Shown in pieces: positions 17,640 to 26,214 of a DNA stretch of 64,000 nucleotides. The stretch lies in the NCBI RefSeq assembly GCF_021290385.1, contig NZ_CP089928.1, positions 3,490,001-3,554,000 of the forward strand, written 5' to 3'. Made by a program: the position numbers and the translations under genes. Position 1 is the first letter of the stretch, and every line of letters starts with the position of its first letter. This DNA comes from Microbulbifer sp. YPW16 (GTDB lineage: Bacteria > Pseudomonadota > Gammaproteobacteria > Pseudomonadales > Cellvibrionaceae). Below the pieces are notes generated by a model. The model saw only the letters and a program-made list of their open reading frames with translations, was not told the origin of the DNA and ran no database searches.

Positions 17640-19592
17640 TCAGCCTGTCGGCGTTGCCTGGCGGCCGCTGGCGCCGGCCGGCGCACCCCTGGAGAGACTC
17701 CGGTCTACCACCTGCGGGCAGATGGGGGGCATCGGGCAGTCCAGGCTGTCCGCCACCGCCCGCAGCAGCTCGATTTCCTCGGCTGCGATCAGGCCGTCGT
17801 GGGCCATGGTTGTAGCCATGGCCTTGAGCAGGGCGGGCTTGCGCAGGGGCCGCTCGCCCGCGGCGATGGCCACGGCCTTGTCCAGCCGTGCGAGGGTGAT
17901 ATCCCGTCGCGCCGGCAGGGGGATGCGCTCCAGTTGCAGCGCGTTCATTCCCGCCTCGAACGCCCGCTTGGCCTCCAGGTAGTCGGGGTTGCCGGCATGT
18001 GCCATGGCCGCGAGCAGGAAACCCGCAGCGTGCCGGTGCGCGCGGGGCCCGGAAGCCAGTCGCTGCCGGTCCGGACTGTCCTCCAGGGCGTGCATCAGCA
18101 AGCGGTAGAGGGCCCACTCCCACAGGTCGACCCGGTTGTCACTGCGCAGCAGCTTGATCAGGTTGCGTTTAAAAACCTGGTACTGCTGGGGCACGAGGCC
18201 CCGCAGGGCCGGCACGCAGAGGTCCAGCAGGGGCAGTCGTGAGCATTCCGGCATGGCGCTGAAATCCCCCTCCAGCCGGTCCATTTCCCGCATTACTGCG
18301 GGATGGGCGAGCTTGCGCAGCATCTGGCACTGCTCCTCGCGCCGAGCCTGGTCCCGGTGGAGCATCAGGCGGTACACCACGGCCCGCGCGGCAAATGGAT
18401 CGTGGGCCGCGGCGTGCAGGGCCGGGGGCACCGCAGCCAGCAGCTGGCGGCCGTAGTCGGTGTGTTCCTCGCCGGGATTGGCAATACTGTTATCCACCGC
18501 CGCGGCCACTGATTCCAGTGGCGCCTCACCGGCAATGCCGGCCGCCAGTGGTGAGGATACCGCCGCCGGCGGGGGCGCTGCGGGAGCCGCGGGGAACTGG
18601 CCATTCCAGGCCGGGTCCAGCTGCCGGATACGTATCGGTAGCGGGGGGTGGGTGGCGAACAGGTTCGCGAAAGAGCGACGCAACCCGCTGGCGAAGTACA
18701 TATGGCTGTATTCTGCAGCCTGTCGGGAAGCCAGGGTCGAGCTGTCGCTGTGGCCGCCGATTTTCTTCAGGGCCCCGGCGATGCCGGTATTGTCGCGGGT
18801 GAACTGCACTGCGGAGGCGTCGGCAAGGAACTCCCGCTGGCGGCTGACCGCAGCCTTGATCAGGTTGCCGAAAAAGGTGCCGGTATAGCCAATCACCATC
18901 AGCCCGGCGCCGATACCCAGCAGCGCCGCGCGGCCGCGGTTATCCCGTGTGGAGCCCAGGTGAGAGCCCCGCAGCAGCCAGTAGCCGAGCAGGCCGATGA
19001 TCAGGATACCGTGCAGCAGGCCGACAATACGGAGGTTGAGGCGCATGTCGCCGTTGAGGATGTGGCTGAACTCGTGGGCTACCACTCCCTGCAGTTCAGC
19101 CCGGCTGAGGCGCTCGATACTGCCGCGGGTCAGTCCGATCACCGCGTCGGCGGGTTTTATCCCGGCGGCAAAGGCATTGATGGCCGGGTCCTCGATGACA
19201 TATACATCCGGGACCGGAGTACCGGACGCGATGGCCATTTCCTCCACCACGTTCAGTGCCCGTTGCTCTGCCACACCGTCTGGTGAGAGGTTGATCTTGC
19301 GCCCGCCCAGGGACTCCGCCACGGCCTGGCCGCCGGCGGCGAGCTGGCGCAGCTTGTACAGGCTGCCGAGGCCGATAACAGCGAGAATCGACAGGGCGAT
19401 CATCGCCACGGTTTCCCAGCCCAGTTGCGGTATCGCGCTGGCGAGGCTGAAATCCTGCCCGCGGCTGTAGGCGGTGAGCGCTGCTGCCAGCAGGGTAGTG
19501 ATGGCAATCAGCAGGAAAACGGCGAGGGCGAACAGGCCCACCAGCAGGGTACTGTTGCGGCGCGCGCGGTCCTGCTGCTCGAAAAAATTCAT
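17640..19592 (-). CDS. M48 (HtpX-like) membrane metalloprotease with long C-terminal extension
   Basis: Integral-membrane zinc protease of 650 residues. Two hydrophobic segments (about 15-40 and 60-78) precede the M48 domain. The zinc motif HEFSH is at 173-177, and the third ligand glutamate is probably in REFLADASAVQF. More membrane segments lie between. HtpX itself is about 290 residues; here an Ala/Pro linker (near residues 330-350) leads to some 300 extra residues, helical and without a motif I know, perhaps TerB-like at the end (DGLIAAEEIELLRAVADSL). It starts directly after lemA stops, so the two form an operon, a common LemA/M48 pairing. Confidence 0.9.
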   Translation of the reverse strand: MNFFEQQDRARRNSTLLVGLFALAVFLLIAITTLLAAALTAYSRGQDFSLASAIPQLGWETVAMIALSILAVIGLGSLYKLRQLAAGGQAVAESLGGRKINLSPDGVAEQRALNVVEEMAIASGTPVPDVYVIEDPAINAFAAGIKPADAVIGLTRGSIERLSRAELQGVVAHEFSHILNGDMRLNLRIVGLLHGILIIGLLGYWLLRGSHLGSTRDNRGRAALLGIGAGLMVIGYTGTFFGNLIKAAVSRQREFLADASAVQFTRDNTGIAGALKKIGGHSDSSTLASRQAAEYSHMYFASGLRRSFANLFATHPPLPIRIRQLDPAWNGQFPAAPAAPPPAAVSSPLAAGIAGEAPLESVAAAVDNSIANPGEEHTDYGRQLLAAVPPALHAAAHDPFAARAVVYRLMLHRDQARREEQCQMLRKLAHPAVMREMDRLEGDFSAMPECSRLPLLDLCVPALRGLVPQQYQVFKRNLIKLLRSDNRVDLWEWALYRLLMHALEDSPDRQRLASGPRAHRHAAGFLLAAMAHAGNPDYLEAKRAFEAGMNALQLERIPLPARRDITLARLDKAVAIAAGERPLRKPALLKAMATTMAHDGLIAAEEIELLRAVADSLDCPMPPICPQVVDRSLSRGAPAGASGRQATPTG

Positions 19593-20189
19593 TTAAAACT
19601 CCACGCGTGGCGCTGCCTGGAATTCTGCCGAGTCTTCAAACTCCAGCAGGCGTGCGTCGTCCCGGTGGCCGAAAAAGCCGGCAAAGAAAACCGGCGGGAA
19701 GCTCTGGCGGTAAATGTTGTAAGCCATGACCGAATCGTTGAACGCCTGGCGGGCAAAGGCGACCTTGTTTTCCGTGCTGGTCAGCTCCTCGCTCAGCTGC
19801 ATCATGTTCTGGTTGGCCTTGAGGTCGGGATAGGCCTCCATGACCACGTTCAGGCGGCCCAGCGCCCCGGCCAGGGCTCCCTCGGCGTGCCCCAGGTCAG
19901 CCATCGCCTTGGGGTTGCCCGGGTCCGCAGCGGCGGACTTGAGGCCGCTGAGGGCCGTATTGCGGGCACTTATCACCGCTTCCAGGGTGTCACGTTCATG
20001 CTTCAGGTAGCCCTTGGCGGTATCCACCAGGTTGGGGATCAGGTCATAGCGGCGTTTCAGTTGCACCTCGATCTGCGCAAAGGCGTTCTGGTAGCGGTTT
20101 TTCAGTGAAACCAGTTTGTTGTAGATGCTGATTACGTAGAACAGCAGCGCGGCGATGGCCACGATCCAGAAAATTCCCGAGAATTCCAT
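19593..20189 (-). CDS. lemA: LemA family protein
   Basis: A 198-residue protein with one N-terminal membrane helix (about 7-22) and a helical body. The diagnostic region is VSLKNRYQNAFAQIEVQLKRRYDLIPNLVDTAKGY, followed by NVVMEAYPDLKAN and VAFARQAFNDSVMAYN. The role of LemA is unclear; it is often encoded with M48 proteases as here, suggesting it supports or presents substrate to the protease (inference). The next gene's ATG lies immediately after its stop. Confidence 0.93.
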   Translation of the reverse strand: MEFSGIFWIVAIAALLFYVISIYNKLVSLKNRYQNAFAQIEVQLKRRYDLIPNLVDTAKGYLKHERDTLEAVISARNTALSGLKSAAADPGNPKAMADLGHAEGALAGALGRLNVVMEAYPDLKANQNMMQLSEELTSTENKVAFARQAFNDSVMAYNIYRQSFPPVFFAGFFGHRDDARLLEFEDSAEFQAAPRVEF

Positions 20190-20349
20190 TTGTCATCCTA
20201 TTGTTATCGCGGTTTTTGTGGCGCCGATACTAGCATGGCCCGGGTTGCCGGTGACTTGAGCAAGGCCGCAATCCTGCGCTCACCCGGGTGGTGACCGGGT
20301 GGGGGAGACCCGACCAGGGACGCATGGCGGCAGTGGCCCGCGGATCGGT

Positions 20350-20355
20350 TATAAT
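20350..20355 (+). promoter_or_regulatory. Perfect -10 box before the thiolase gene
   Basis: TATAAT 62 bases before the thiolase ATG. The -35 position holds GCGGCA, so activator help is possible. Confidence 0.4.
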
Positions 20356-20417
20356 GCCGCCGCAATAAATAGATCGCCGGCGCGTACCAGGACGCCGGCA
20401 CAGAATCGGAGCAGCGT

Positions 20418-21608
20418 ATGAGTGATGTAAATTCGGATCCAGTGGTCATTGTCGGAATGGCGCGCACGCCCATGGGCGCAATGCAGGGAGCCCTGTCTGC
20501 ACTCAGTGCTCCGCAACTGGGGTCCGCGGCGATCCGCGCGGCGCTGGCGGATGCCGGGATTTCCGGGAGCGACGTCGATGAGGTGCTGATGGGCTGTGTA
20601 CTGCCCGCGGGCGTGGGCCAGGCACCGGCGCGACAGGCGGCGCTGGGGGCCGGTATTCCCGAGGGCACCCCGACCAGCACCGTGAACAAGGTATGCGGCT
20701 CGGGTATGAAAACCGTGATGATGGCCCGCGATGCCCTGCTGGTGGGTGATGCCAGTGTGGTGGTGGCCGGTGGCATGGAAAGCATGAGCAATGCCCCCTA
20801 CCTGCTGCCCAAGGCCCGCGGCGGCATGCGCCTGGGCCACGGCAAGGTAATGGACCACATGTTCCTCGACGGCCTGGAAAACGCCTATGACGGCCAGCTG
20901 ATGGGCAACTTCGCCGAGTGCACCGCGGACAAGTATGAATTCACCCGCGAGGAACAGGACAATTTCGCCCTGGAATCCCTGGCGCGCGCCAATGCCGCGA
21001 TTGAAGAGGGCGCTTTCGAGCGCGAGATTACCCCGGTCACCATTTCCTCGCGCCGTGGCGATGTGGAGGTCAGCGTGGATGAGGGGCCGGGCAGTGCCCG
21101 CCCGGACAAGATTCCGCAGCTGAAGCCGGCGTTCCGCAAGGACGGCACTGTGACTGCGGCCAATGCCAGCTCCATCTCCGATGGTGCCGCGGCACTGGTG
21201 CTGATGCGCGAGAGCGAGGCGAAGCGCCGCGGCCTGAAGCCGCTGGCGGTACTGCGCGGCCAGACCCAGTTTGCCCAGGAGCCGGAGTGGTTCACCACTG
21301 CGCCGGTGGGCGCCATGCAGGCACTGCTGGAAAAAACCGGCTGGAGTACCGGCGATGTCGACCTGTTCGAGATCAATGAGGCGTTCGCGGTGGTCACCAT
21401 GTCGGCCATGAAGGAGCTCGGCCTGCCGCACGACAAGGTCAATGTGAATGGCGGCGCCTGTGCCCTGGGCCATCCGCTGGGCGCCAGCGGTGCGCGCATC
21501 ATCGTTACCCTCCTGGGGGCGCTGGAGAAGCGCGGGCTCAACAAGGGCGTGGCCAGCCTCTGCATTGGTGGTGGCGAGGCGACCGCCATTGCCATCGAGC
21601 GGGTCTGA
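20418..21608 (+). CDS. Acetyl-CoA acetyltransferase / thiolase
   Basis: Thiolase II-type enzyme joining or splitting acyl-CoA units, 396 residues as usual. The nucleophilic cysteine is in NKVCGSGMKTVM, the His in GHPLGASGARI, and the second cysteine in SLCIGGGEATAIAIE. NEAFAVVTM is also conserved. It resembles biosynthetic AtoB/PhaA more than FadA, but that is a judgement by eye. It stands alone, without fadB or phaB neighbours, so the pathway (ketone body, PHB or fatty-acid use) cannot be told here. Confidence 0.93.
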   Translation: MSDVNSDPVVIVGMARTPMGAMQGALSALSAPQLGSAAIRAALADAGISGSDVDEVLMGCVLPAGVGQAPARQAALGAGIPEGTPTSTVNKVCGSGMKTVMMARDALLVGDASVVVAGGMESMSNAPYLLPKARGGMRLGHGKVMDHMFLDGLENAYDGQLMGNFAECTADKYEFTREEQDNFALESLARANAAIEEGAFEREITPVTISSRRGDVEVSVDEGPGSARPDKIPQLKPAFRKDGTVTAANASSISDGAAALVLMRESEAKRRGLKPLAVLRGQTQFAQEPEWFTTAPVGAMQALLEKTGWSTGDVDLFEINEAFAVVTMSAMKELGLPHDKVNVNGGACALGHPLGASGARIIVTLLGALEKRGLNKGVASLCIGGGEATAIAIERV

Positions 21609-21687
21609 CCTGGCCCTGCGCACCAGCCCCTGTCCCGCCCGGCCGTGGCGGGACAGCGGGGTGGGTGGCAGGCACTGAATCCAGGCA

Positions 21688-21720
21688 TAAAAAAACGGAG
21701 GCCCTGCCTCCGTTTTTTTA
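21688..21720. terminator. Bidirectional intrinsic terminator
   Basis: CGGAGGC (21696-21702), loop CCT, GCCTCCG (21706-21712), with A run before and seven Ts after. Lies between the convergent thiolase and dolP genes. Confidence 0.93.
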
Positions 21721-21755
21721 TGCGGCTCCGGTCACTGCCGGTGCGGGAGACCGCC

Positions 21756-22346
21756 TCAGTCCACGTACTCCACAGCCTTCACGACCTTCTGGACACCGCC
21801 GATACTGCGGGTAACGTCCGCTGCCATTTCTGCCTCCGCACGGGTCAGCAGGCCCATCAGGTAGACCACGCCGTTTTCGGTGACGACGTTGATGCGGCCA
21901 CTGTCCACTTCCTTGTCGGCGAGCAGGGCACTGCGCACCTTGGTGCTGAGCCAGGCATCGCTGCTGCTGGCGAGCAGGGATACATTGCCGCGAACCTGGA
22001 TTTCGTTGTAGACCTGGCGCACGTTTTTCACCTGCTGTGCGGTGCGCCCGGCCAGCAGGCGCATCTCCGGATCATTGACCTGGCCGGTCAGCAGCACCAC
22101 GCCATTGAACACGTTGACGTTGATGTTGGCTTCCTTGAGGGCGGGGTGCGCCTTGTTGATATTGACCGTGGTGACGGTCTCGATCTTCTGGTCGTCCATG
22201 TAGGTGCCCAGCGAGCGCTTGCCCGGATCCTGCTGGATGGGGCCGTCGCTGGTGGCTTCCAGTACCGAGGCGCAGCCGGCGAAAGCCGTACTGAGCACCA
22301 GCACAAGGGCCAGGTTAAGGTTGCGGTTGAAAAGCTTGATGGTCAT
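21756..22346 (-). CDS. dolP: DolP (YraP), outer-membrane BON-domain lipoprotein
   Basis: Lipoprotein of 196 residues with signal peptide and lipobox ending AFAGC. Two BON domains follow (HPALKEANINVNVFNGVVLLTG region, then WLSTKVRSALLADKEVDSG with VVTENGVVYLMG). In E. coli DolP supports outer-membrane integrity and BamA function and moves to division sites. It is the last gene of the lpoA-yraN-diaA-dolP set, three bases after diaA. Confidence 0.93.
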   Translation of the reverse strand: MTIKLFNRNLNLALVLVLSTAFAGCASVLEATSDGPIQQDPGKRSLGTYMDDQKIETVTTVNINKAHPALKEANINVNVFNGVVLLTGQVNDPEMRLLAGRTAQQVKNVRQVYNEIQVRGNVSLLASSSDAWLSTKVRSALLADKEVDSGRINVVTENGVVYLMGLLTRAEAEMAADVTRSIGGVQKVVKAVEYVD

Positions 22347-22349
22347 GGT

Positions 22350-22940
22350 TCAGTCCTCGTAGCCACCGAACAAACTGCTGTCGATGAGATCGCACAGGCA
22401 GAAAATGGTTAACAGATGTACCTGGTGCACCTCCGCTGCGACCTCGGAAGGCACGCGCAGTTCAATATCGTGATTATCCAGCAGGGCCGCACAGTCCCCG
22501 CCGTCGCCGCCGGTCAGGGCGAGAATGCCCATATCACGGTCGCGTGCGGCACGCATGGCCTGCACCAGGTTGGAGTCGCGCCCGTCGTTGCTGACGATCA
22601 CCAGCAGGTCACCAGGTTGTCCCAGTGCCCGCACCGAGCGGGCAAACGACTCGGCGCGGCCATGATTGCGGGCCACGGTGCTCAGGGAGACCGCGTCACC
22701 GCTCAGGGCGATGGCCGGCAGGCCCGGCCGCTCACGTTCGAAACCGCCCACCAGCTGGGCACAGAAACTCTGTGCCAGCGCGCCGCTGACACCGTTGCCA
22801 CAGATCAGCAGCTTGCGCTCTTCCAGCAGCGTATGGACGATCATATCGCTGGCCTCGGCGATCAGCGGGGCGAGTATCTCGCCACCGTTCATGGTTGCCT
22901 CGAGGCTGCGGTGAAAAAGGGTTACAACTCTCTGTTCCAT
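22350..22940 (-). CDS. diaA: DiaA, SIS-domain DnaA-binding protein
   Basis: SIS-domain protein of 196 residues. In E. coli DiaA binds DnaA and promotes timely initiation at oriC; paralogue GmhA is a phosphoheptose isomerase. The stretch KLLICGNGVSGALAQSFCAQLVGGFERERPGLPAIAL and the second half VIVSNDGRDSNLVQAM are typical. The gene order with yraN and dolP favours DiaA over GmhA. Confidence 0.9.
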   Translation of the reverse strand: MEQRVVTLFHRSLEATMNGGEILAPLIAEASDMIVHTLLEERKLLICGNGVSGALAQSFCAQLVGGFERERPGLPAIALSGDAVSLSTVARNHGRAESFARSVRALGQPGDLLVIVSNDGRDSNLVQAMRAARDRDMGILALTGGDGGDCAALLDNHDIELRVPSEVAAEVHQVHLLTIFCLCDLIDSSLFGGYED

Positions 22941-22996
22941 CGATCCCGTCTGGGTAATCTCCTCGGGTAGCGGCCCCTGCCGTTACCGCTGACTAT

Positions 22997-23374
22997 TCAG
23001 CTTGTCTCGCCGGCGAAAGCACCGGTAATCCATTCGACCTGCCCGTCCTCACCCTCTATCGCCACTACATCGAAGCGACAGGGACAGTCCAGTTTATGGG
23101 CCTGCAGGTAGCTCTCGGCGGCGGACATCAGCTTGCGCTGCTTGCGGCGGTCTACCGAGTCACCGGCCGAGCCGAAGCGGCTGTTGCGCCGGTAGCGAAC
23201 CTCCACGAACACCAGGGTATCGCCATCCCAGGCGACGATATCGATCTCGCCCCGGCGGCTGCGGAAGTTGCGCGTGGCAACCTTCAATCCGGCCTTCTGC
23301 AGGAACTGTGCCGCGTGCGCTTCCATCCGGGAGCCGATGCTGCCCGGGGCGTCGCCGCGGCGAAAAAAGCTCAC
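22997..23374 (-). CDS. yraN: YraN (UPF0102), endonuclease-like protein
   Basis: A 125-residue protein of the UPF0102 family with a restriction-endonuclease-like fold. GEIDIVAWDGDTLVFVEVRYR holds the D-(E/V)-x-R arrangement of that fold. The cellular role is unknown. Its start overlaps the lpoA stop by four bases, so translation is coupled. Confidence 0.93.
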   Translation of the reverse strand: MSFFRRGDAPGSIGSRMEAHAAQFLQKAGLKVATRNFRSRRGEIDIVAWDGDTLVFVEVRYRRNSRFGSAGDSVDRRKQRKLMSAAESYLQAHKLDCPCRFDVVAIEGEDGQVEWITGAFAGETS

Positions 23375-25278
23375 TGGGCGCCGCCAATCCCTGTGCTGCC
23401 GGCCTCGCCAAGCGGTTCGCCGGCCGTGGTCACCGGTACCGGTGAACCTTCATCCATCCGCGCCCAGATCTGCTCGCGCACAATGCGGCCGTCATCGCTC
23501 AGTTGCAGCGCGCCGGTCAGGCCGTGAACCCGCTGCTGCGGGAACTCGCGCAGCATGGGCAGGCGCGGGTAGAGGCGGAAGGCATCGGCGCCCAGGGCAT
23601 ACAGCCGTGCGAACGCGGGTGACGGTGCGGCCTGGCTGACGATGTTCTGCTTGGTGCGGTTCTCATCCTCGAACAGCCAGGGCAGGGCAGTGAACTGGAT
23701 ACCATTGATATCCCGGTCGCGCTGCGGGTTGATATTGCCCTCGAAGACGTGCGACGTGGCGTACACCGGCAGGTCACTGGCGTAGTGGAACGTCAGCATC
23801 GGGTTGATCTGGCGTGCCTGGCCCGGCTGTGCCGCCAGGAACAGCATATCGGCATCGTCCCGGCGGCGCGGGGTGAACTCCAGCGGCGCGGCCAGGGTGC
23901 GGCGCAGGGCTGCCTCGCGCGCAGTGCTGTCGGAGATCAGCAGGGCATCACTGACCATCTTGGAGAAGTTGCTCTTGTCGTGGAACGTCTTGCGACCACT
24001 GACCAGCCCGCCCAGGCGTTGCCACTCCTCCTGGAAAGCCTGGGCGCCGCGCTGTCCCCAGCCGGCGTCGGAAGCCATGATCAGGGCCTGGCGGTGGCCC
24101 TGGCGATAGGCATGGCGCGCCACCTGGCGGGCCTCGTCCTCGATCGCCAGGCCGAACTGCACCAGGTCATCGGTGAGGCGGCCACTGTCACCGTAGTTGA
24201 GGGCCAGGGTGGTAACCGGCAGGGTCTCGGTGGCCAGCAGGTTGGCGACCTTGCCCTTGTCCAGCGGCCCCACAATCACCTCGGCACCGGCGTCAACGGC
24301 GGCCTGGTAGACCTCGTCGAAGGGCTGCGCGGTGCCGGTATCGTAAACCTCTACCGCGGGGGTGGGCGCTCCCGCTTCCAGCGCGGTGTAGTAGGCGGCC
24401 ATAAAGCCGTCGTGGATGGCGCGGCCGGCGCTGCCCAGTTGCCCGGACAGTGGCAGCAGCAGCGCGACGCGCTGGGGCCGCTGTGCGGCCAGGCGTTCCA
24501 GCAGCTGCATGGCCCGCGGCGGGTACATGGCGGCGGTATGGCGCGGCCATTGCTGGCGCCAGCGGCTGAATTCCGTCAGCTGGCCGCTCACATCGGTCTG
24601 GGTGCTGCGGCCCAGCAGGGCCAGCTGGTACCAGCCGCGCATCATATGGTTGGCGCTCTGGCTGGCACGCTGCTGCAGCTCGCTGGAGGGCAGCTGGGTG
24701 AGCAGCTGCCAGAAGCCGTTGTTGTTCTCGGCGATCTCCTCGGGGGTACGGGCCAGGTGCGCGATCTGGCGGCGCTCCTCGATGGCGCTGTCGATATCAC
24801 CCAGCAGGCCCCAGAGCTGGGCCCGCAGGTTGCGCAGGGGCAGGGAGGTATCCGGCGGCAGGCGCAGCCAGTTGCCATCCAGGCGCGGTGCGGTGGCCAG
24901 GTCCAGGGCGCGGAAAAATTCATCCTGCGCGGCCAGCACATTGCCGTATACGTGGGCGTACTGCGCGTACTGCACATCGTCCAGGTTTTTTGGCTCGACC
25001 CCATCGAGGGCCTGTTGGGCGGTCGCATTGTCGCCCAGTCCGTATAGAATGGCGGCAGCCTTGACCGTCTGCTGGTCGCGCTGCGGCGCGTCCATGTCCC
25101 TGGCACTTTGCAGCATTTCCATCGCCGTGCCACGACTGGCTTCGGCGGTCACCGGCCCGCTGGCCAGCCCGGTATCGGGTTTCGGGGTCGGGGTCTGGCA
25201 GGCAGCCAGGGCCAGGGCCAGCACACTGGCGGCAAGCCTGGTAACAACAGGGGGCGTGCGCCGGTTGAGGGCGGACAT
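23371..25278 (-). CDS. lpoA: LpoA, outer-membrane lipoprotein activator of PBP1a
   Basis: Outer-membrane lipoprotein that stimulates the peptidoglycan synthase PBP1a. The product is 635 residues, with a lipobox ending ALAAC, an N-terminal TPR-like helical region and a C-terminal periplasmic-binding-protein-like domain (RVALLLPLSGQLGSAGRAIHDGFMAAYY opens it). The ATG at 25278 is chosen because GGGAGA lies five bases upstream; an ATG at 25305 is less likely. It is divergent from rsmI, as in E. coli. Confidence 0.94.
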   Translation of the reverse strand: MSALNRRTPPVVTRLAASVLALALAACQTPTPKPDTGLASGPVTAEASRGTAMEMLQSARDMDAPQRDQQTVKAAAILYGLGDNATAQQALDGVEPKNLDDVQYAQYAHVYGNVLAAQDEFFRALDLATAPRLDGNWLRLPPDTSLPLRNLRAQLWGLLGDIDSAIEERRQIAHLARTPEEIAENNNGFWQLLTQLPSSELQQRASQSANHMMRGWYQLALLGRSTQTDVSGQLTEFSRWRQQWPRHTAAMYPPRAMQLLERLAAQRPQRVALLLPLSGQLGSAGRAIHDGFMAAYYTALEAGAPTPAVEVYDTGTAQPFDEVYQAAVDAGAEVIVGPLDKGKVANLLATETLPVTTLALNYGDSGRLTDDLVQFGLAIEDEARQVARHAYRQGHRQALIMASDAGWGQRGAQAFQEEWQRLGGLVSGRKTFHDKSNFSKMVSDALLISDSTAREAALRRTLAAPLEFTPRRRDDADMLFLAAQPGQARQINPMLTFHYASDLPVYATSHVFEGNINPQRDRDINGIQFTALPWLFEDENRTKQNIVSQAAPSPAFARLYALGADAFRLYPRLPMLREFPQQRVHGLTGALQLSDDGRIVREQIWARMDEGSPVPVTTAGEPLGEAGSTGIGGAQ

Positions 25279-25315
25279 ACATTTCTCCCACAAATCTTGA
25301 ATCATGGAGTGTGCT

Positions 25316-26155
25316 ATGGGGCCGGATCAGGCGCTTTACGTGGTCGCTACACCCATCGGTAATCTGGCCGATATGGTACCGCGAGCGATTGAAGTTCTAC
25401 AATGCGCCGATCTGGTGGCGGCAGAGGACACGCGTCACAGTCAGAGACTTTTTTCCCACTTCGATATCGATACGCCCCTGGTGGCCTATCACGACCACTC
25501 GGACGACCAGCGCACTGCCCGTATCCTCGAGCGCCTGGAGGCGGGCGAGACGGTAGCGCTCATTTCAGATGCGGGCACGCCGCTGATTTCCGACCCGGGC
25601 TACCGGTTGGTGCGCGAGGCACGTTCCCGGGGTATCCGCGTGGTGCCGGTACCCGGGGCCTGCGCCTTTGTCGCCGCCCTGAGCGCCGCCGGCCTACCCA
25701 GCGACCGCTTCACGTTCGAGGGCTTCCTGCCGGCCAAGTCCGGTGCCCGCGCGCGGGCGCTGGAGCAGCTGGCCGGGGAGGAGCGCACCATGGTGTTCTA
25801 CGAGGCCCCGCACCGGGTGGCCGATACCCTCGACGCCATGGCGGAGGCCTTTGGCGATGAGCGCGAGGCGGTGATTGCCCGTGAGCTGACCAAGGCTTTC
25901 GAGACCTTCCACCTGGCGCCGCTGGCGGAGCTGGCGGCCTGGGTACGGGCGGACAGCAACCAGCAGCGCGGTGAGATCGTGTTGATGGTCCGCGGGGCTG
26001 AGAAGCGCAAAGCCGACGAACTGGACAGCGAGGCGGAGCGTGTCATGGGCCTGCTGCTGGGGGAGCTGCCGCCCAAACGCGCCGCGGCAGTGGCCGCGGA
26101 GATCACCGGAGTCAACAAGAAGGTGCTGTACAACTGGAGCCTGTCCCGCAAATAA
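25316..26155 (+). CDS. rsmI: 16S rRNA 2'-O-ribose C1402 methyltransferase RsmI
   Basis: SAM-dependent methyltransferase acting on 16S rRNA C1402 in the decoding centre. The protein has 279 residues. Signature stretches are YVVATPIGNLADMVPRAIEVL, AEDTRHS, and ISDAGTPLISDPGYRLV. The ATG at 25316 has GGAG six bases upstream; an ATG at 25304 is possible but has none. Only 37 bases separate its start from that of divergent lpoA, so each promoter must reach into the other gene. Confidence 0.96.
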   Translation: MGPDQALYVVATPIGNLADMVPRAIEVLQCADLVAAEDTRHSQRLFSHFDIDTPLVAYHDHSDDQRTARILERLEAGETVALISDAGTPLISDPGYRLVREARSRGIRVVPVPGACAFVAALSAAGLPSDRFTFEGFLPAKSGARARALEQLAGEERTMVFYEAPHRVADTLDAMAEAFGDEREAVIARELTKAFETFHLAPLAELAAWVRADSNQQRGEIVLMVRGAEKRKADELDSEAERVMGLLLGELPPKRAAAVAAEITGVNKKVLYNWSLSRK

Positions 26156-26156
26156 C

Positions 26157-26187
26157 CCGGGCCCGCCGAAAACATCGGCGAGCCCGG
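26157..26187. terminator. Strong hairpin between convergent rsmI and prolyl oligopeptidase genes
   Basis: CCGGGC (26157-26162), one mismatch, CGCCGA (26164-26169), loop AAACA, TCGGCG (26175-26180), mismatch, GCCCGG (26182-26187). No T tract, so termination would be inefficient or Rho-assisted. Confidence 0.55.
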
Positions 26188-26214
26188 TGCAGGGAGTTAC
26201 GAGCGATGGCCGGC

